Source of the DNA: Camellia lanceoleosa
Lineage: Eukaryota > Streptophyta > Magnoliopsida > Ericales > Theaceae
Direction: 5' to 3'
NCBI GenBank assembly: GCA_025200525.1
Contig: CM045763.1
Location: 152,402,246 to 152,466,245 of the forward strand
Length of the DNA: 64,000 nucleotides
Position 1 is the stretch's first letter. Each line of letters opens with the position of its first letter. Of the stretch, positions 33,161 through 47,199 are shown piece after piece. The notes beneath the pieces were generated by a model. The model did not search any database and was not told the origin of the DNA. It saw only the letters and a program-made list of their open reading frames with translations. The translations under genes were made by a program, and so were the position numbers.

Positions 33161-35950
33161 AGTTGCCATCTCACACACGAATCCATTGAGCTTTAGGATG
33201 TCTAGAAAGATTTAGGTATCATGCATGATGTTCTATTGGTACATGAAAAGAAAAGAATGATGGCAACGTTAACTGTCTGTTGTTAACTCTGATGGCTACA
33301 ATCTGTATCTGTTGTATGTCCTTTTATTGCCTTTGTTTATCTTATATAGGCCGGTGAAGAATGCAAGACATGCAACGTGAGTATTGCACTACGGAAACGT
33401 GGTAAGGATTTGAACTGATCGGTAAGTCAGTTTATATATAAATTGTTAGATACAATGTGTGTTATCGGTAGATCATTATCTGTGGGGAAATGATGGCAAT
33501 ATAATTGTGCTGGTTACATTGCTTACATTTTAAGTGTCGGATATAGCTAAGATTAAAGGAAATGTTATATGTATGTTACTGTGTGAGTGAATTTCTGATC
33601 ACACTGCCCTCCTTAGTGATTCAGCGGAAGAACACAGGCAGAGTAGACGGCTCCCTGTAACCTGCACAAAAGGAAAAGACTCCGGCGGTGGTTCTTCCAC
33701 CCGGGGGCACTCCGACGATCAAGTCAGTACATCTCTCAAAGATAAATCAAGTACTTAACTCACTAGCTTGAGCCTAAAAAACGTACCTTGGACCCATGGG
33801 GGTGCCTCTCTTTTATAGCCAATACAATCCTAGTCCCAACAGGAACCCGGTCCTAATGGACTTAGGACTACTGCTAATCTAGGACTCCCAGTGGGATCAG
33901 GATAAAGCTCCCTTAGAGTTCTACCTTTACCCAAACTGAAGTCTTTTCGCAATCCAGGACTCTTGTCCCCGATCCGCTTATCTCGGATTCCGATATCTTC
34001 GGAGATAACCTCGGCCTAACCGAAATTACCTCGGCATATCAATCAGGACACGTGGCACATCGGCTGACACATCGGCGTCACCTCGGCCACGTGCTGGTAC
34101 TCAGAAAATATATCCCCACAGTTACCTTATGGCCTGTTATGTCTCCCTTGCTGTAACAATGATTAGATCAGTAATTCTGAGAAGCTACTGTATTGGAATA
34201 TTTTGATAAAATGTAATAATTGAGGTTGTGTTAAGTATGACCGGTCATAAGAAGGAATTCTGCATATAGTGATCCTGTTAAAATTGTGAATTTGCTTCTG
34301 GTTGATGATTTCGAGAGAGGCGAAGGGCATTCGGGCGAAGGTCGTTACGGACCGAAAGGTCGTTCTGATTATTTTGGGCCAATTGGCCGTTCTGTAATAA
34401 TTGTAATACTAGACCAAAAGCCGTTCTGAAAGTAAACCAATATCAAATTCACTATTGGATCTCATGTTCTGTGAATACACTGTTGTGCAATGTGAGCTAT
34501 GTTTGGGAAATTGATTCGTAAATTGTAATCTGTTCTGTTTATGTGTAACCTGTAATCTATAATTGAGACTTCTTATAAGTAACAGTCAAATGACATGCGA
34601 AACCCCGCTTATGATATGTGTCGGTCCTTGTAGCACTCGCAAAATAAGAAAGAATCGTTAGCGAATTGCATATCACATCTAAATGAATGGTAATTTAATA
34701 AGTTACTGCAAGAATTAGAATCCTGCCTCGGAGTATTAAGAATTTGAGATTGAGAAATCTTTCCTGTGATACAAGTTCGTATGTATCTAGTAACTTATTC
34801 AATGTTCTGGGCCGAGAGCCATTCGGTATTTCTGGGCCAAGAGCCGTTCTGTTATTTCCGGGCCTAAGGCCGTTCTGAAAATACAATAGTATTGGATTAA
34901 CTTCTTGAGTTCTACAGTTACCTATGTATATATCTTTCTGGGCTTATGGCTGTTTTGCATCTAAAGATTTATGGCTGATCGGTACATGTTAGGCTTAAGG
35001 TCACTCTGCTAAGGAAACTGGATCTGTGACTGTAATGGAAATAATTGCAGAATGTAAGCAATCATATGCTTCTACAATTTTGTACTTTATGCTTCAATCC
35101 AAGTATATAACGTTAGTTTTGATATTGCTGTGACTGATGAATTGATTTGACATGAATGATTTTAACTATAACTATGCTATTTAGTGTTTAAGGAAATCCA
35201 TATTACGGGTTACGAAATGTTGAATATGATAAGTATTTTCTGAAGTGACAAAAATCTTACGAACTTCCGGCGAGTTTATGATATGACAAGTTTTCGGAAA
35301 GAAATATTTTACTATGTGTGAACAAGTCCTTCAATTGATAATTGATGAAGGCTCTATGTTGAGCTTCGAACTATTCTGTCTTATCTGTTGTAAGTCGGCT
35401 TGGAGAATATTCTGTCAAAGGTTGCATTAGTTTAATACTATTGGGAATTATTTCATTAGCTGACATTTTGCAAGGTCTGATAAGTTTCTGAGTACTGTCT
35501 CTGAACAACGTGTTAAGTGTAATTGCGCATGTAATTCCTTGATATGGGGGTTGAGTTGTTATTTGGAGTTTGTTAGAAATCTAATTTGGTCTGATAAGTC
35601 TAAATTTGATTGTGAGCAAGAGCCACAAAGTCATTAATTTAGAACTTGTTTGTGAACCTAAAGAGGTTGAACTAGGTATGACAGCCTATGAGTCACATGT
35701 GGTCAAATACTCGAATAAACCCATTTATGAATGTCCTTAAGTTGTACCAGTATTTGGAAGGTATGATCTTTGGGTCAATAAATTGGAATGAGAAGTTGTT
35801 ATGGACTTTGGGATTATAAATGACTCCTTGTCATTGGATTTCTGATACGTGTATGTTGGAACATTACATAATATGTTTTTGTGTATATATGAACTATCTT
35901 CTATTTGGTTTTCTTCAATTTCGAGGACGAAATTTTTAAGGAGGGAAGGA
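33161..35950 (+). mobile_element. Element B internal region, non-coding
   Basis: About 2.2 kb net after removing solo LTR G. No gag or pol motif is found on either strand. Copies of a GGGCC(N)4-5GGCCGTTCTG motif like that in its LTR appear at 34370-34400 and 34806-34878. The region ends in a chromovirus-like polypurine tract (AAATTTTTAAGGAGGGAAGGA, near 35930-35950). Element B therefore fits a non-autonomous large-LTR derivative. Confidence 0.85.
33580..34120 (-). mobile_element. Solo LTR G, 541 bp
   Basis: Bounded by TG...CA ends (TGTGTGAGTG at 33580, CCCCACA at 34120) and by the TSD GTTAC (33575-33579 and 34121-34125). It has much higher GC than the surrounding element B. A TATAAAAG box on the minus strand (33811-33817) sets its orientation. 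The segment near its minus-strand start repeats CCTCGGCC/CATCGGC motifs with CACGTG. No internal region is attached, so it is a solo LTR produced by LTR-LTR recombination. Confidence 0.9.
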
Positions 35951-38900
35951 TGTGACGACCCAGAATTTTCCCTCCGCTCGAGCGGAGGAGTCAACGCTCG
36001 AGCAGACTTTTGGGGTTTTCAGCAATTCTGCAGACGGCCTGATATTCTAGGAGTTTTAATTCTCTGCTCGAGCGGGGGAGTTTATGCTCGAGCGGACGGC
36101 TTTGTTAGTCTGCGCTCGGCCTTGAGGTTAGGCGCTCGAGCGGGCCTCTAGGTTGAGTTGTACTTCTGAGGCACGTGGGCTCGTTTTTGATATTTTATTA
36201 ATGTATTTGGAATGTTCTTATCTTATTTTGGGGTATTGGTTGAGGTGGTAAAATGATGGTAAAGTAAGATTGGACCAAAGAATTTAATTCGGATAGTTTC
36301 CTTACGATCAACCGTCACTCTTTTGCCCTTTTCTTTTTCCACACTTTGAATTTGGATGTGAGGTTAGAACCATTGGAAAGCTTATTTCCGGGGCTTCAAT
36401 TTGGACACAAGAACGACCTAAAACGGAGTCCGGATGGAAGAGTTATGCCTGTTCAAAGTTTCGAAATCTGTGCTGAGGGCAGGTCCGCTCGAGCGGGAAT
36501 CAGTCCGCTCGAGCGTGAATTACGGGACAGCAGCTTTAAGAACGAGATTTTTGGATCATTTCTTATATTTTCTTCTTTCCTCTTCCTTCCTCTTTCCCTA
36601 AGTCCGAAACCCTAGCCCCAAATCCTTGATTTCCTCTACTTTGATCAACAATCCACCATGGTTTTTGGCATGTAGGATGGAGAACTAAGAAGGATTAATG
36701 TTTTTAACCGATTAGAACTTGGATTTGTGGAGGCTTCTTCTCAAGCTCATCTCTTTGCTTGATTATTGAGGTAAGGGTTTGACTACTTGAAATTGATGGG
36801 TTTAAGTGATGGATTATGAGTCCTAGATGTTAATCAATGGAAAAATTGGAATAAAAGTGTTGGGTTAATAGGTTTGATTATTTCTTGAAATCTCAATATT
36901 TTTCTTGAAACCCTAAGTTGCTTAAGGATGATAACCAAAGATTTGACCCAAATTGAAAGTAGATTAATGAAATTGAGGTATTGAATTATGTATATGCAAG
37001 TTTAATTGGAATTTGGTGATGCTTGGAAGTTATGTTTAAATTTGTGAATGAACTTTGTTTTAAGCATTGTGAATCATGTTTTAGTGAGGAGGGAGATTGG
37101 GGGGAAAGGTTTGTCGATGATGTGGATGATGTAAATTGAGCCTTAGCAATTTAATTGGAATTATGTGAAATTATACTTGGTAGCATTGAGTGGAATAATG
37201 TTAAATAGTATGGGTTATATTGGATGGTGATAATTATGTTGGGTTGTGTTAATGTTGTTGAATTGAATTGTGTAGGGTTAGCTACAGGGACGGGCCTATC
37301 ATCTAAACACTGTGAGTAATAGTACTACAAATGTACAAATGTACTTTGTTTACCGTTAAGATTATTGTTAACAACGTTCTATTTTCCGTGAGCTAATATG
37401 TTAACATGTTTGTTGTTTGAGAATTGATATGAACATTGAAAGAGTTAGCACACATCGGTATGATTCTGAACCTACTCCGTATTTTGAGTTATGGCTATTG
37501 ATTATTGTCAATATACCATCCTATGAATTGCTTATACTTCTGTATAAGAATTGCATACAACCATTAACACTGTGAAGTTGGTTTATAAGTTGTTCTGGCC
37601 GGTTGATGTAATGGTACATTTATCTTCAGATTATTGGTAACGTTAAAGTTATGTTAGTTACGAAATAAGTATGTCTACGTACAATGAACCATGAAGAAAG
37701 TTAAGCGCATCATTGTACCATATGTTTTGCTTGCTACCATTATGTTATCTACTAGTTAGTGGCATTGGAACATGATAAGCGAATAATATCTATATACATT
37801 ACGGAAGTGTAGTATTTATGTATTTCTGAAACCGTGCAAGCTGTAAACTATGTTGCCTTTTGTTAACAGTTATCGGCAACATTCTGTTAAACTTATGTTA
37901 TTTATGTGATTAATGGGAAGAATGTGTTTATCTGTATTAATCTGTTCTGATGTTTTCTGGTATGGAACAAAGTGCTGTACGGAACGAAGTGCTACACCTT
38001 GGTGGGAGCCACCTCTGGAATCCGTACGAGCCACCTCTTGAGTCCATACATTTGTTATTTCTGTACCTTCTGTTACCCACGCTTTATGCGTTCTGTACCC
38101 CCATGCTTTATGCGTTCTGTTACCCACGCTTTATGCGTTCTGTACCCCCACGCTTTATGCGTTCTGTTACCCACGCTTTATGCGTTCTGTACCCCCACGC
38201 ACTATGCGTTCTGTTACCCACGCTTTATGCGTTTTGTACCCTCTGTACCCTCTGTACCCACGCTTTATGCATTCTGTACCCACGCTTTATGCGTTCTATT
38301 ACCCACGCTTTATACGTTCTGTACCCACGCTTTATGCGTTCTGTATCCACGCTTTATGCGTTCTATATCCATGCTTTATGCGTTCTGTTACCACGTTTAT
38401 GCGTTCTGTTATTACCGTTATGTTCTGGGCCGATGGCCGTTCTGTTATTTCTGTTAGTTCTGTTATTTCCGTTATCTCTATTATTTCTATTATTTCTGTT
38501 ATTTCTGTTAGTTTCTGTTATTTCTGTTTTTTCTATTAGCTCTGTTATCTCTATTATTTCTATTACTTCTGATATTCTGGACCTATGGTCGTTCTGCATC
38601 TGTAGGCTTATGGCAATTCTGTATATACTGAGCTTAAAGCTATTCTGTTACGGAAGTTGGACCCATGTCTTTTGGAAGTAATTATGGAATGTAGTTAATC
38701 ATATATATATATGTAGTTATATGTTTGATTATTCAGGATAATTATTACATTGTTTATGTACTGTTATTCATTGAGTTCGCTCATTCTGTATTTTGTCTGT
38801 CTATTTCTGTAGGTAACCATCCGGGAGTTCAGTCCTAACCTTTAAGGGTTGTGTCTCTCTTGTCACCTTTGATGCGTCCAGGCACCACCTGAAGCCGTGC

Positions 38901-39234
38901 ATTTTGTAAAGTTTTGAGGAGTTTTGATTTATGCTTTGGATGCCTATTTATGGTTGATTGTTTATAATTCCTCCTTCATTAATATTTTTATTATTTGTGG
39001 GGTTGAGTCAAGGCATATGTGTGTAAACTTTCTGTATAATATTTACTCAGTGTGATGTTGGGATCCTGGCATGTTAGGAATAGCTCAATGGATGTTATTC
39101 TATGTATTTTATATTCTTGAATGCTTCTGTTTAGGCCCCGTATGATATATATATATATATATATAAAACAAGTTTAGTGTCCATTTTCAAATGTTTCATG
39201 CCCAAACTTTTAGGAGCGGGTTTGGGGCGTGACA
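35951..39234 (+). mobile_element. Element B 3' LTR (3.28 kb)
   Basis: Near-identical partner of 29965-33143, ends GTGACA and is followed by AAAAT (39235-39239). Differences from the 5' LTR are mostly indels: one extra CTCGAG-palindrome unit near 35985, a missing 21-bp duplication near 36560, and changed copy number in the arrays at 38070-38560. A TA microsatellite lies at 39146-39166. Confidence 0.95.
38070..38560 (+). repeat. Short tandem arrays in B 3' LTR
   Basis: Expanded version of the 32075-32480 arrays, about 14 units of ~20-22 bp followed by TTTCTGTTA-type units. A 243-codon ORF covers it but is merely the translated repeat. Confidence 0.9.
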
Positions 39235-39239
39235 AAAAT

Positions 39240-41261
39240 GAAGCCTTCAGCTCCAAACCACCCGAACTATACCTTTGGAGGTGGCGTATCACCTGTACCT
39301 GAAAATGGTGTCCCAAGTAGGGTGAGCCAAAGCCCAGTAGAGATGCTAAACCAAATATGAGAAATAACTAAAACATTAGCATTCGACAAATGGTTAACAC
39401 TTATAAAAACCAATTTCCACCCGTTCCATAACCAAACGACAATTACATCCATATTTCAATCTTCTTTCATTTATTTATCCAAACAAGTTCTTAGATATGG
39501 CTCATCATTTACCCAAATAGTTTGAAATGAGACGAACAACTCATATTATCAATACTTCAATCATTAACAATTCAAAATAAGGCCACAACTCATATTATCA
39601 ACACTTCAATCATTAACTTCATTCATACACTTCCATTTCTAGGATTTCAGGACTTTCACCCTGGACACTCCGGCCAACTTAATTATCAATGGAGTCTATC
39701 CCCTATCTCCTCCCAAACAATGGAGTACATCCCTTATCTCCTCCCAAACAAGGTACATGTACAATGTATTAAAGCATATAATCACATATATGGAGTACAT
39801 CCCCTATCTCCTCCCAAACAAAGATACATATACAATGTATTTAAGCATATATTCACATATATGGAGTACATCCCCTATCTCCTCCCAAACAAAGATACGT
39901 ATACAATGTATTTAAACTCTTTATCATATACAATGATCAATTAAGGTACGCGTTCAATGTGTTAATCCAACCGTCATAATCAATGACATATTCCAATTGA
40001 TTAGTTTCAATTTGCCTAATTATCATGCAGTTCTATAACAATCATGACTATCCTCCACCGATAGCCCAAGATAGTTATTTCTAAACAAATAAATAAATTT
40101 ATCAAACAGATAATTTATCAACTTTTCCATAGGTGAGTGATTTACCAATCCCACTACACCATTACATCACTAACCTTCCCAATTTCATAATTATCAAACC
40201 AATTTCACATTTCTACTAAATCACTTATTTAATTCTAATTAGGGCAAATGTTTCCCTTTTTCTCAAATTTTGCAATCAAGGCCAAATTTCACCCATAATA
40301 TACTATTAACCCATTATCAAGGCCTCGGAGACACATGTGAAGTCCAAATAAGAAAAACCCCCCTTTTATTATTTCAAATCAAACCCTAACTTTACCCAAA
40401 ACTCCCAAACACCACCATCTATACAAAATAACCAACATTTATGTCAAAACTTATAAGAAGGAGTAGATTATCCCTACCTCGAAGTTAAGAGCCCAAAGGA
40501 GAAGAAGCGTGAAACCCAAGATGCTCCAAATCCATAAATTTTCGGATAAAAGGGAAGCCTAGGTCAAGCTCTAACTTTCTTACAAAGGGATTAGGGTAGA
40601 AAACTCCTAGAACATGGAGTATTTGTAGAGAGAAAGGCTGTCGGATCTAGGGTTTGGATGAAAAAGATGATGAAAAAGTGATGTATAACACGCTGCTGCC
40701 AACTGATATATTCGAACCTTGCTCAAGCGAAGAAGTGGTCGCTCGAGCGACCAGACACAAAAGAACCTCACTCGAGCGCAAGAAGTGTCGCTTGAGCGAA
40801 CAATGCAAAGCTTTAGGTCTGCTACGTAGATGCACGCTCGAGTGCAAGAGTTCTCGCTCGAGCAAAGAAACACAAAACATAGAGCTTGCTCGATCGAGCG
40901 AAGAATACTAAGCTTAAGGTTTTTCGGAGACACAGATGCACGCTCGAGCACAAGAGTTCTCACTCAATCCAAGAGACACATCAAAGAAAGCTCGCTCGAG
41001 CGCAAGAACCTTCGATCGAGCGAAGAAGCACAAACCCAAGGCTCGCTCAAGCGCAAAAACCCTCGCTCGAGCAAAGATGCCAAATTCTGGACAGCAACCA
41101 TTTGTTCCAACTCACAACCAACCTGTTCCAATCTTACCCAACACATCCTGAACTCAAATACAAGGAATTAAAGGATGGAAACAAGAATAAGACAACAACA
41201 ACACCCACTAGACCCGAGTCCAAAATATAATACATGACGGGGAAAACTGGGATCGCTATAA
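39240..41261 (-). mobile_element. Element A left LTR, second segment
   Basis: Continues the LTR after element B (GAAGCCTTCAGCTCC) and matches the right LTR pieces 55095-55452, 59604-60124 and 62384-63581. It includes ~70-bp tandem units with GGAGTACATCCCCTATCTCC (39680-39905) and a dense CTCGAG-palindrome cluster (40718-41080). On A's strand the LTR starts near 41261. Confidence 0.88.
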
Positions 41262-41300
41262 CCTCCCCCCCTTAAAGAATTTCGTTCCCGAAATTAGATA
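41262..41300 (-). other. Element A polypurine tract
   Basis: The minus strand reads GGAACGAAATTCTTTAAGGG then GGGGAGG, immediately before the LTR. This is the typical chromovirus polypurine tract. Confidence 0.8.
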
Positions 41301-41675
41301 TATATATATATATATAAGTTTCAAAATTGTTATCTTTTCAATTCTCAACATGAATACAATACAACCTTTATCAACAAGATCCACTACCGATCATTCCATC
41401 TCTTCTCAAGAGAACAACTTTACAAATATAGCTCAATATGCATTATCAACGTGCATTCTTTTGAATTTTAACTAATTCTAATGCACATACTCTACAATTC
41501 CATAACATATGCAATGTTAAAAACATACTTTCATTTCTACAACACATTCAACATATACAATGTTAAATTAAACTCATTTCTTTGAAACATATGCAACAAT
41601 TTTCAATACTTCCATAATCCGAAACATACACAATGTTCTTAGAGTTTATCACAAAGCAAAATTCTCAATATAGGC

Positions 41676-41778
41676 TTAAACATCCACAAATAGGTCCGGA
41701 TATTTTTCTCGGACCTCCAATTCGCGTTCCCAAGTGGTTTCCTCAACCCCGTGATGTTTCCACAACACCTTAATTAAT
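41676..41778 (-). pseudogene. Element A chromodomain end of pol
   Basis: A short minus-strand frame reads FPLIKVLWKHHGVEETTWE and then RELEVREKYPDLFVDV, stop at 41676-41678. This is the conserved C-terminal chromodomain end of Tekay/Del integrases, which targets integration to heterochromatin. The upstream integrase, RNase H and RT are not recognisable in 41780-44069, so only the tail of pol is left. In other chromoviruses this segment lies just before the polypurine tract, as it does here. Confidence 0.8.
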
Positions 41779-44069
41779 GGAAAAGTCCTGCTTCACAAGA
41801 CTCAATAACAATGATAACAGTACGACACATTCAACCACTACAGCGTTCTGAGACATCCACCACGTCTCGACTACCGACAATACCCAAACCAGCATTGAGT
41901 GCATTACAACCCAACATAGGAAACACGAAATCACTCATACACAAGGCTTTCAGACAACTTTCACAGAACGAGAACGCAAAATAAAGTATGGATAATCAAT
42001 AACATTATGGCACATTAATGCCCGACAATTTCGAGTTCTTGTCAAAGACACACAACATGTAACCAGCAACTCAAGCTAGGTCAAATCTAACTTCTCATAA
42101 GATACTCCGTCCAGGTTAAGGAAATTGATTTGTTTATTCCATTTGTTTCAAAGCACTTGGTTTTTCCCCAAAAGGTGTTCAGACTTATACCGCCACCATT
42201 TAAACACCACATTAACAACTGGCCACAGCCGAACTCAAAGATTTTCAAATTATTTTCCCGAAAATAAGGATTGCAAATTCACGTTTCGACCCAAAACTGC
42301 TTTAGTTTATGAAGAGTACCGAATTTTTGGTCTTCCTCCAAATTTTTATCAATGTCCCTCCAGTGAATCACAACATAGTCATCCCACAAAACCTGTCACA
42401 CTCACGATGGTGACATAATAATTAGAACAAAATTTTCATGACAAGGGCCCTTACAAATTTCAATTTTTTCCCAAGTTGAGTATATATCAACCAACCCAGG
42501 CATTAACTCGTTAACTAGCCAACCCTATTCACTCGTAACAGTTCCCGAACACCAACTTACCACTTCTCTTCACCCAACTTTGTGACAATACCAACCTTTA
42601 TCTAATCCCACCAACCCCGAAATGGAGTTCCATACACAACCTCTTAGGTATAATAAATCACTCTGGATTCTTCAAAGTTAACCCACGGTACTTTGATTTT
42701 CCATTCACCCCTTACACGTAAGCCTGTGTGACACGTATATCCTCATTTCACATTTGATTCCTAACTGAATTCCTTTTAAATTAAACACAATACACAATCT
42801 CAAGTCAACACTCACACTAGTCCCTTACGTCATGCACACAAGGACCGAATATTTCAAAACAACTCTGACAGAGTGTATTACTCACCCTACACCGTCTAAC
42901 TGCCTCACTCGGAGTTCTATTGTCAAAACTGGACGACAAATATCCACACCACAGTGACCCAACACTATCTAACATCAACTATTCAATCCAATCAGTTACT
43001 ACGCTATTGCCTTACCAAGGCATTCTTTTGGGATTGCCCTATGACCGATCCCCTTCTACACATCCATTAACAAATGAACCACACACTACCACGTACCAAA
43101 CTAGTAAAACCTCCTAATTCAGAAAATGTACTCACACCCTCGACTGAATTCATAATAACGAAATTTACATACTTATTCCCTCACACCAAGTTAACTAGCA
43201 AGGCTTACCATGCCACAACACCTATCATTATTACGTAACCGTTCGTACCGAACACATGCAAGCATAGCACCTTCATCCCTCAATGACCTACAGGGTCCAC
43301 TCTTTATTCCACATTCTATTTGTCACTCGTCCCGAGAGTACAATCAAGACACTAAGCCTCCGTGCCAAACCACCAGCCATCGCTACTACTAAACAACCAC
43401 CTTGAACCAAACCTCGGCACAATCGCATGTTGCCGACAAGGCTTTCAAAGACTTGCCATCCTAACTCTCCAGAAGTGTAAAAGTCCTCATCCTCCTCGCC
43501 GTTATCCCAAACCTTCATCTGCAAACACCATACCACTGTGACTCTACTCACAGGTCATACCCTAACCACGGGTTATACACCCAACCAACCCTTGCGACAG
43601 TATCTCTTGACTTAACCAGTATTAAGGTACACATCTAATGCATTTAGACATAATATAAGAGTCTTGAAACTTAGAAAACATCCATTATACTACTGCCCGA
43701 GACATAACACCAGTTGCTCACAACACACCACTTCTCGATGCCAACAACCACAATCTTAATAAGGGACTAACACTCCCTCAGATAAAACAACCAATCAGAA
43801 CGTATGAAGATTCGGCAACGTTACCTACCATGAAGGTACAAGTCTATTCCTAACGAAACTATACGTTGTTCCTCCGTAAAAACATCATGTTAAATGTACA
43901 AAACCTAGTGTTAATCGCACACTTCACATCCTCTCGAGGAGTTCTGATGACAGTAGACCAAAATCTCTACCACGTACATAAGATCAAACAAGTAACACTC
44001 ATGAAATTCCGCACACCCGGCAAGTATAACTGCTCTCGCCCGATGGTAATCCTGACCAGGATGCAGATC
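41779..44069 (-). mobile_element. Element A internal region, no recognisable gene
   Basis: About 2.3 kb, A/C-rich on the plus strand. I scanned the minus strand for RT (Y/F-x-D-D), integrase and RNase H motifs and saw none. It is either highly decayed pol or replaced non-coding sequence. Confidence 0.5.
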
Positions 44070-45949
44070 TGTGATATCCCTGTTCCGCAATATGTTAGTT
44101 GGTCCTTAACATGAATATGATTATGTGTTTAATATGATTTTGTGTGCCATTATGTGAAAATATGTGGTTTTGAATTTCTATCTGTTCACCGTAGGAATAT
44201 CTATTTGATTGTCTGCTTTGGAAATTAAATTGAAGACCTTATCGGCCATAGAAACTGAAATTGACTGCGCCATTGTGATTGGCGTAATTTTTAGAGCCTA
44301 CGGTGAAATTTAATTGGAAATTGATTCGGATCAGATTAAATTGATTTAATTAATCAATTAAGTACTCAAATATCTAATATTAAGTTAATGTAACTTAGTG
44401 GGGTTATATGAGGGCCATTACACTCTCAATTCTTCTCTTTGGTGTTCATTTGGTTGATATCAACTCTAAGAGAGAGAGAGAGAGAGAGAGAGAGGGTCAG
44501 CTAGAGAGGGAACAAGAGGGAAAATTATGTGTTTGGCTCAAGTTTGAGAAATTGGTAGGTTGAACTCTAGAATTAAGCATACATTGGGGAGATTGAACTT
44601 CTAGGTGAGTAATCAACCCTTTGATTCATGAGTTGAGTTGTAATTTTGTGGATTGAAGATTAATTAGTGAGTTAGACTATGAATTTGGTTGATCATGTTG
44701 AATTGAAGGTCAATGTATGCATGCATGAGCGGCCAAGTTCACGTTCGAGCGTGAAAATGACATAACCAGTATTTTTGTAGGCCTATTGGGTCCGCTCGAG
44801 CGGAGGAGTTCACGCTCGAGCGGGGACCCTGTTTTCTGAAATTTTGAAAAGGCATTCTAAGTTTCGTTTTCCGTCCTCTTTCACTTCTAAGTACTCTTAG
44901 GCATGCATTGAGCATTGTAATTGAGTGAAAGAGATAAGAATGAAGCCTAAAGAGGAAAATGTGAATTTAGAACGGATTGAATTGTTTGTGACTCTTTTGT
45001 GTCTATGGAATGTGTAGGGTCGAGCTCCAGGGCAAACTAACCAACCGGTCACTGTGAGTAATATCTTAACAAAGATATCTGAAATATGTTGTTGTCCAAA
45101 TTACTTACTTCTATGTAAGTTTTATAAGCTCGTTGATTCGATTGGTGGACAATGTTGCTACGCCAAGTGAATGGGCTAGAGGCCGTTTTGACAAGACTGA
45201 GTGAATGGGCCAGAGGCCGTTTTGACATGAATGAATGGGCCAGAGGCCGTTTCGACATGAATAAATGAATGGGCCAAAGGCCAGTTTGATATGAATAAAT
45301 GAATGGGCCAAAGGCCAGTTTGATACGAATAAATGAACGGGCCAAGGGCCAGTTCATACGAATAAATGAATGGGCCAAAGGCCAATTTGACATAAATGAA
45401 AATATGAATTGGGCCCAAGGCCGTTTGAAGCATGTTGTTCTACATACTGTTTGTATAACTCCTTTATTTGATATTATTCACTAGGCTTTCGCTCACGCTC
45501 ATTCATGTGCTTGTAGGTGAGCCAAGAGAAGTCCAAACCTAGCCCCAGTGAAGTCTGTGAGGAACAACAAAGGTTTTGAAGAGTTAGCCCTTGCGTCTCA
45601 CGCACGAGACCCGTCTTCGCCTTTTTGTCATTCTGTTTTATTTTGTCATTTGGGCGAAGTTAATTGAATATGTTGTATATAGTTTTCTTGGGTTGAGTTA
45701 GACTTATATGATCTTGTATGTACAGAACCTTGTGTAGTACATATTTTGTTGTGAGTTACTAATATGCATATGTATGGTTTGTTGATGTGCCATGTAACCA
45801 CAGCTCTATGGACAAAGTTTTAAACTGTTTCCGTTTGGCCCCCATTAACTTTGTTAACATACATTTGGTTTGGTTTGAGGCCGTAGGTAATCTCATAATT
45901 ACTGGCTGGTTATGTCCTTAACCCACGGGGGCGGGTTCGGGTCATTATA
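44070..45949 (+). mobile_element. Element C 5' LTR (1.88 kb, internal deletion)
   Basis: Starts TGTGATATCC and ends GGTCATTATA (mutated CA). It aligns with 50714-53090 except that about 490 bp (51394-51881 of the 3' LTR) are absent. It contains a GA microsatellite (44468-44495), CTCGAG palindromes (44730-44825) and a ~27-33 bp array with GGGCCA(A/G)AGGCC (45170-45425). Confidence 0.92.
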
Positions 45950-45970
45950 GAGTGGTATCAAAGCCAAGTT
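45950..45970 (+). other. Element C primer-binding site
   Basis: TGGTATCAAAGC follows the LTR; it is the initiator-tRNA-Met site with one change. Confidence 0.8.
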
Positions 45971-46206
45971 AATAACTCACACACTTGTCTAAATGAGCGA
46001 TAAGCGTCTAGAAAAGATCTAGGATGCATTCACGTGATAAGTTTGAATTTGGAAGCATCAAGAATATGCTTAAATGTTTTGATATGAACAACTATGTGTT
46101 ATAAGTTTGTGATTTGCTTGCATTGTAAATTAATTGAATATGTATGCTCTCTAGTATATGCATACTTGTGAATCTTTTGTATGAAGTATAATGTAAGTTT
46201 AATCAG

Positions 46207-47199
46207 ATGGTGAGAAAAAGAGGTGATGAGATAGAAGAGTCCTCTACTGCCAGAATAGATAGAATGGAAAGGTTGATTCAGGAAATGGCAGAGACATTGA
46301 GGTAGCAACAAGAGTGGCAACAACAGTGACAACAGCCACATCCTCCACCTCCACCTCCGGCACCACCCGCGCCAAACAATCAAAATGATGATCAGATAAT
46401 AGCTCTCACCAAAGAATTCAAGAAAATGAAACCACCATAGTTCCATGGTGGATTAGATCCGTTGAAGGCCGAAGCTTGGGTCCTCGGCATCGAAAAATTG
46501 TTTGAAGTGTTCCCGTGTTTGGAGACATAGAAAGTGCTTCTAGCCACCTTTATGCCAGAAGACGAGGCAAGAAGATGGTGGATGTTAATGCGAGAAAATC
46601 ATAGAGATGTTGATTGGGCGAAATTTATGGAGATTTTCTACGACAAGTACTTCCCACAATGTGTTCGGGATAGGAAAGTAGTAGAGTTCATGGAACTTAG
46701 GCAAGACAACATGACTGTAGCTGAGTATGAGGCCAAATTCACTAAATTGGCCAAGTTTGCACCACATGTAATTGATACTAACTATAAGAGGGCAAGACAT
46801 TTTGAAGGTGGACTTCGAAGTGACATTTTAGAAAGAGTGAATGTCTTGAAGTTGGAGACCTACATTAGGATGCTAGACAGGGCCATCATATCAGAGGCTA
46901 ACATAGCTAGGCAAACTAAGTCAACAACTGACTGGAAAAGTAACAAAAGGCAAGGCTTCTTCTCAAAGAAGAAATTTTCGAAAAAGCAAAATACGGGCTC
47001 CTCAAATACTTCAAATTCTTCATGAGACACAGCTCCCATGTGCAATGTTTGTAGCAGAAAGCACCGTCGAGTTTGTTACCGTGTGTTAGGAGCCTGTTTC
47101 AAATGTGGGAAACAAGGGTATATGGCTCGAGATTGTAATCAGAACAGTGGGAAACTAGCTGCTAGCTCAACTGCATGAATCCCGAAGCCGGGAAATACT
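46207..47199 (+). pseudogene. Element C gag, one frame with six stops
   Basis: ATG at 46207 opens a frame with stops at 46303, 46327, 46438, 46528, 47023 and about 47176 but no frameshift. The capsid domain shows KMKPP, AWVLGIEKLFEVF, ARRWWMLM and the AEYEAKFTKLAKFAPH motif. The zinc knuckle (about 47095-47136) reads CFKCGKQGYMARDC, with the expected His replaced by Tyr. The protein is clearly homologous to element E gag. Most stops correspond to codons one transition away from Gln, Trp or Arg codons used in E, which points to C-to-T decay. Confidence 0.88.

Noticed and set aside
37950..38681. A 243-codon ORF
   Set aside because: It lies over the tandem array in B's 3' LTR and translates the repeat unit again and again. 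Overlapping frames are equally open.
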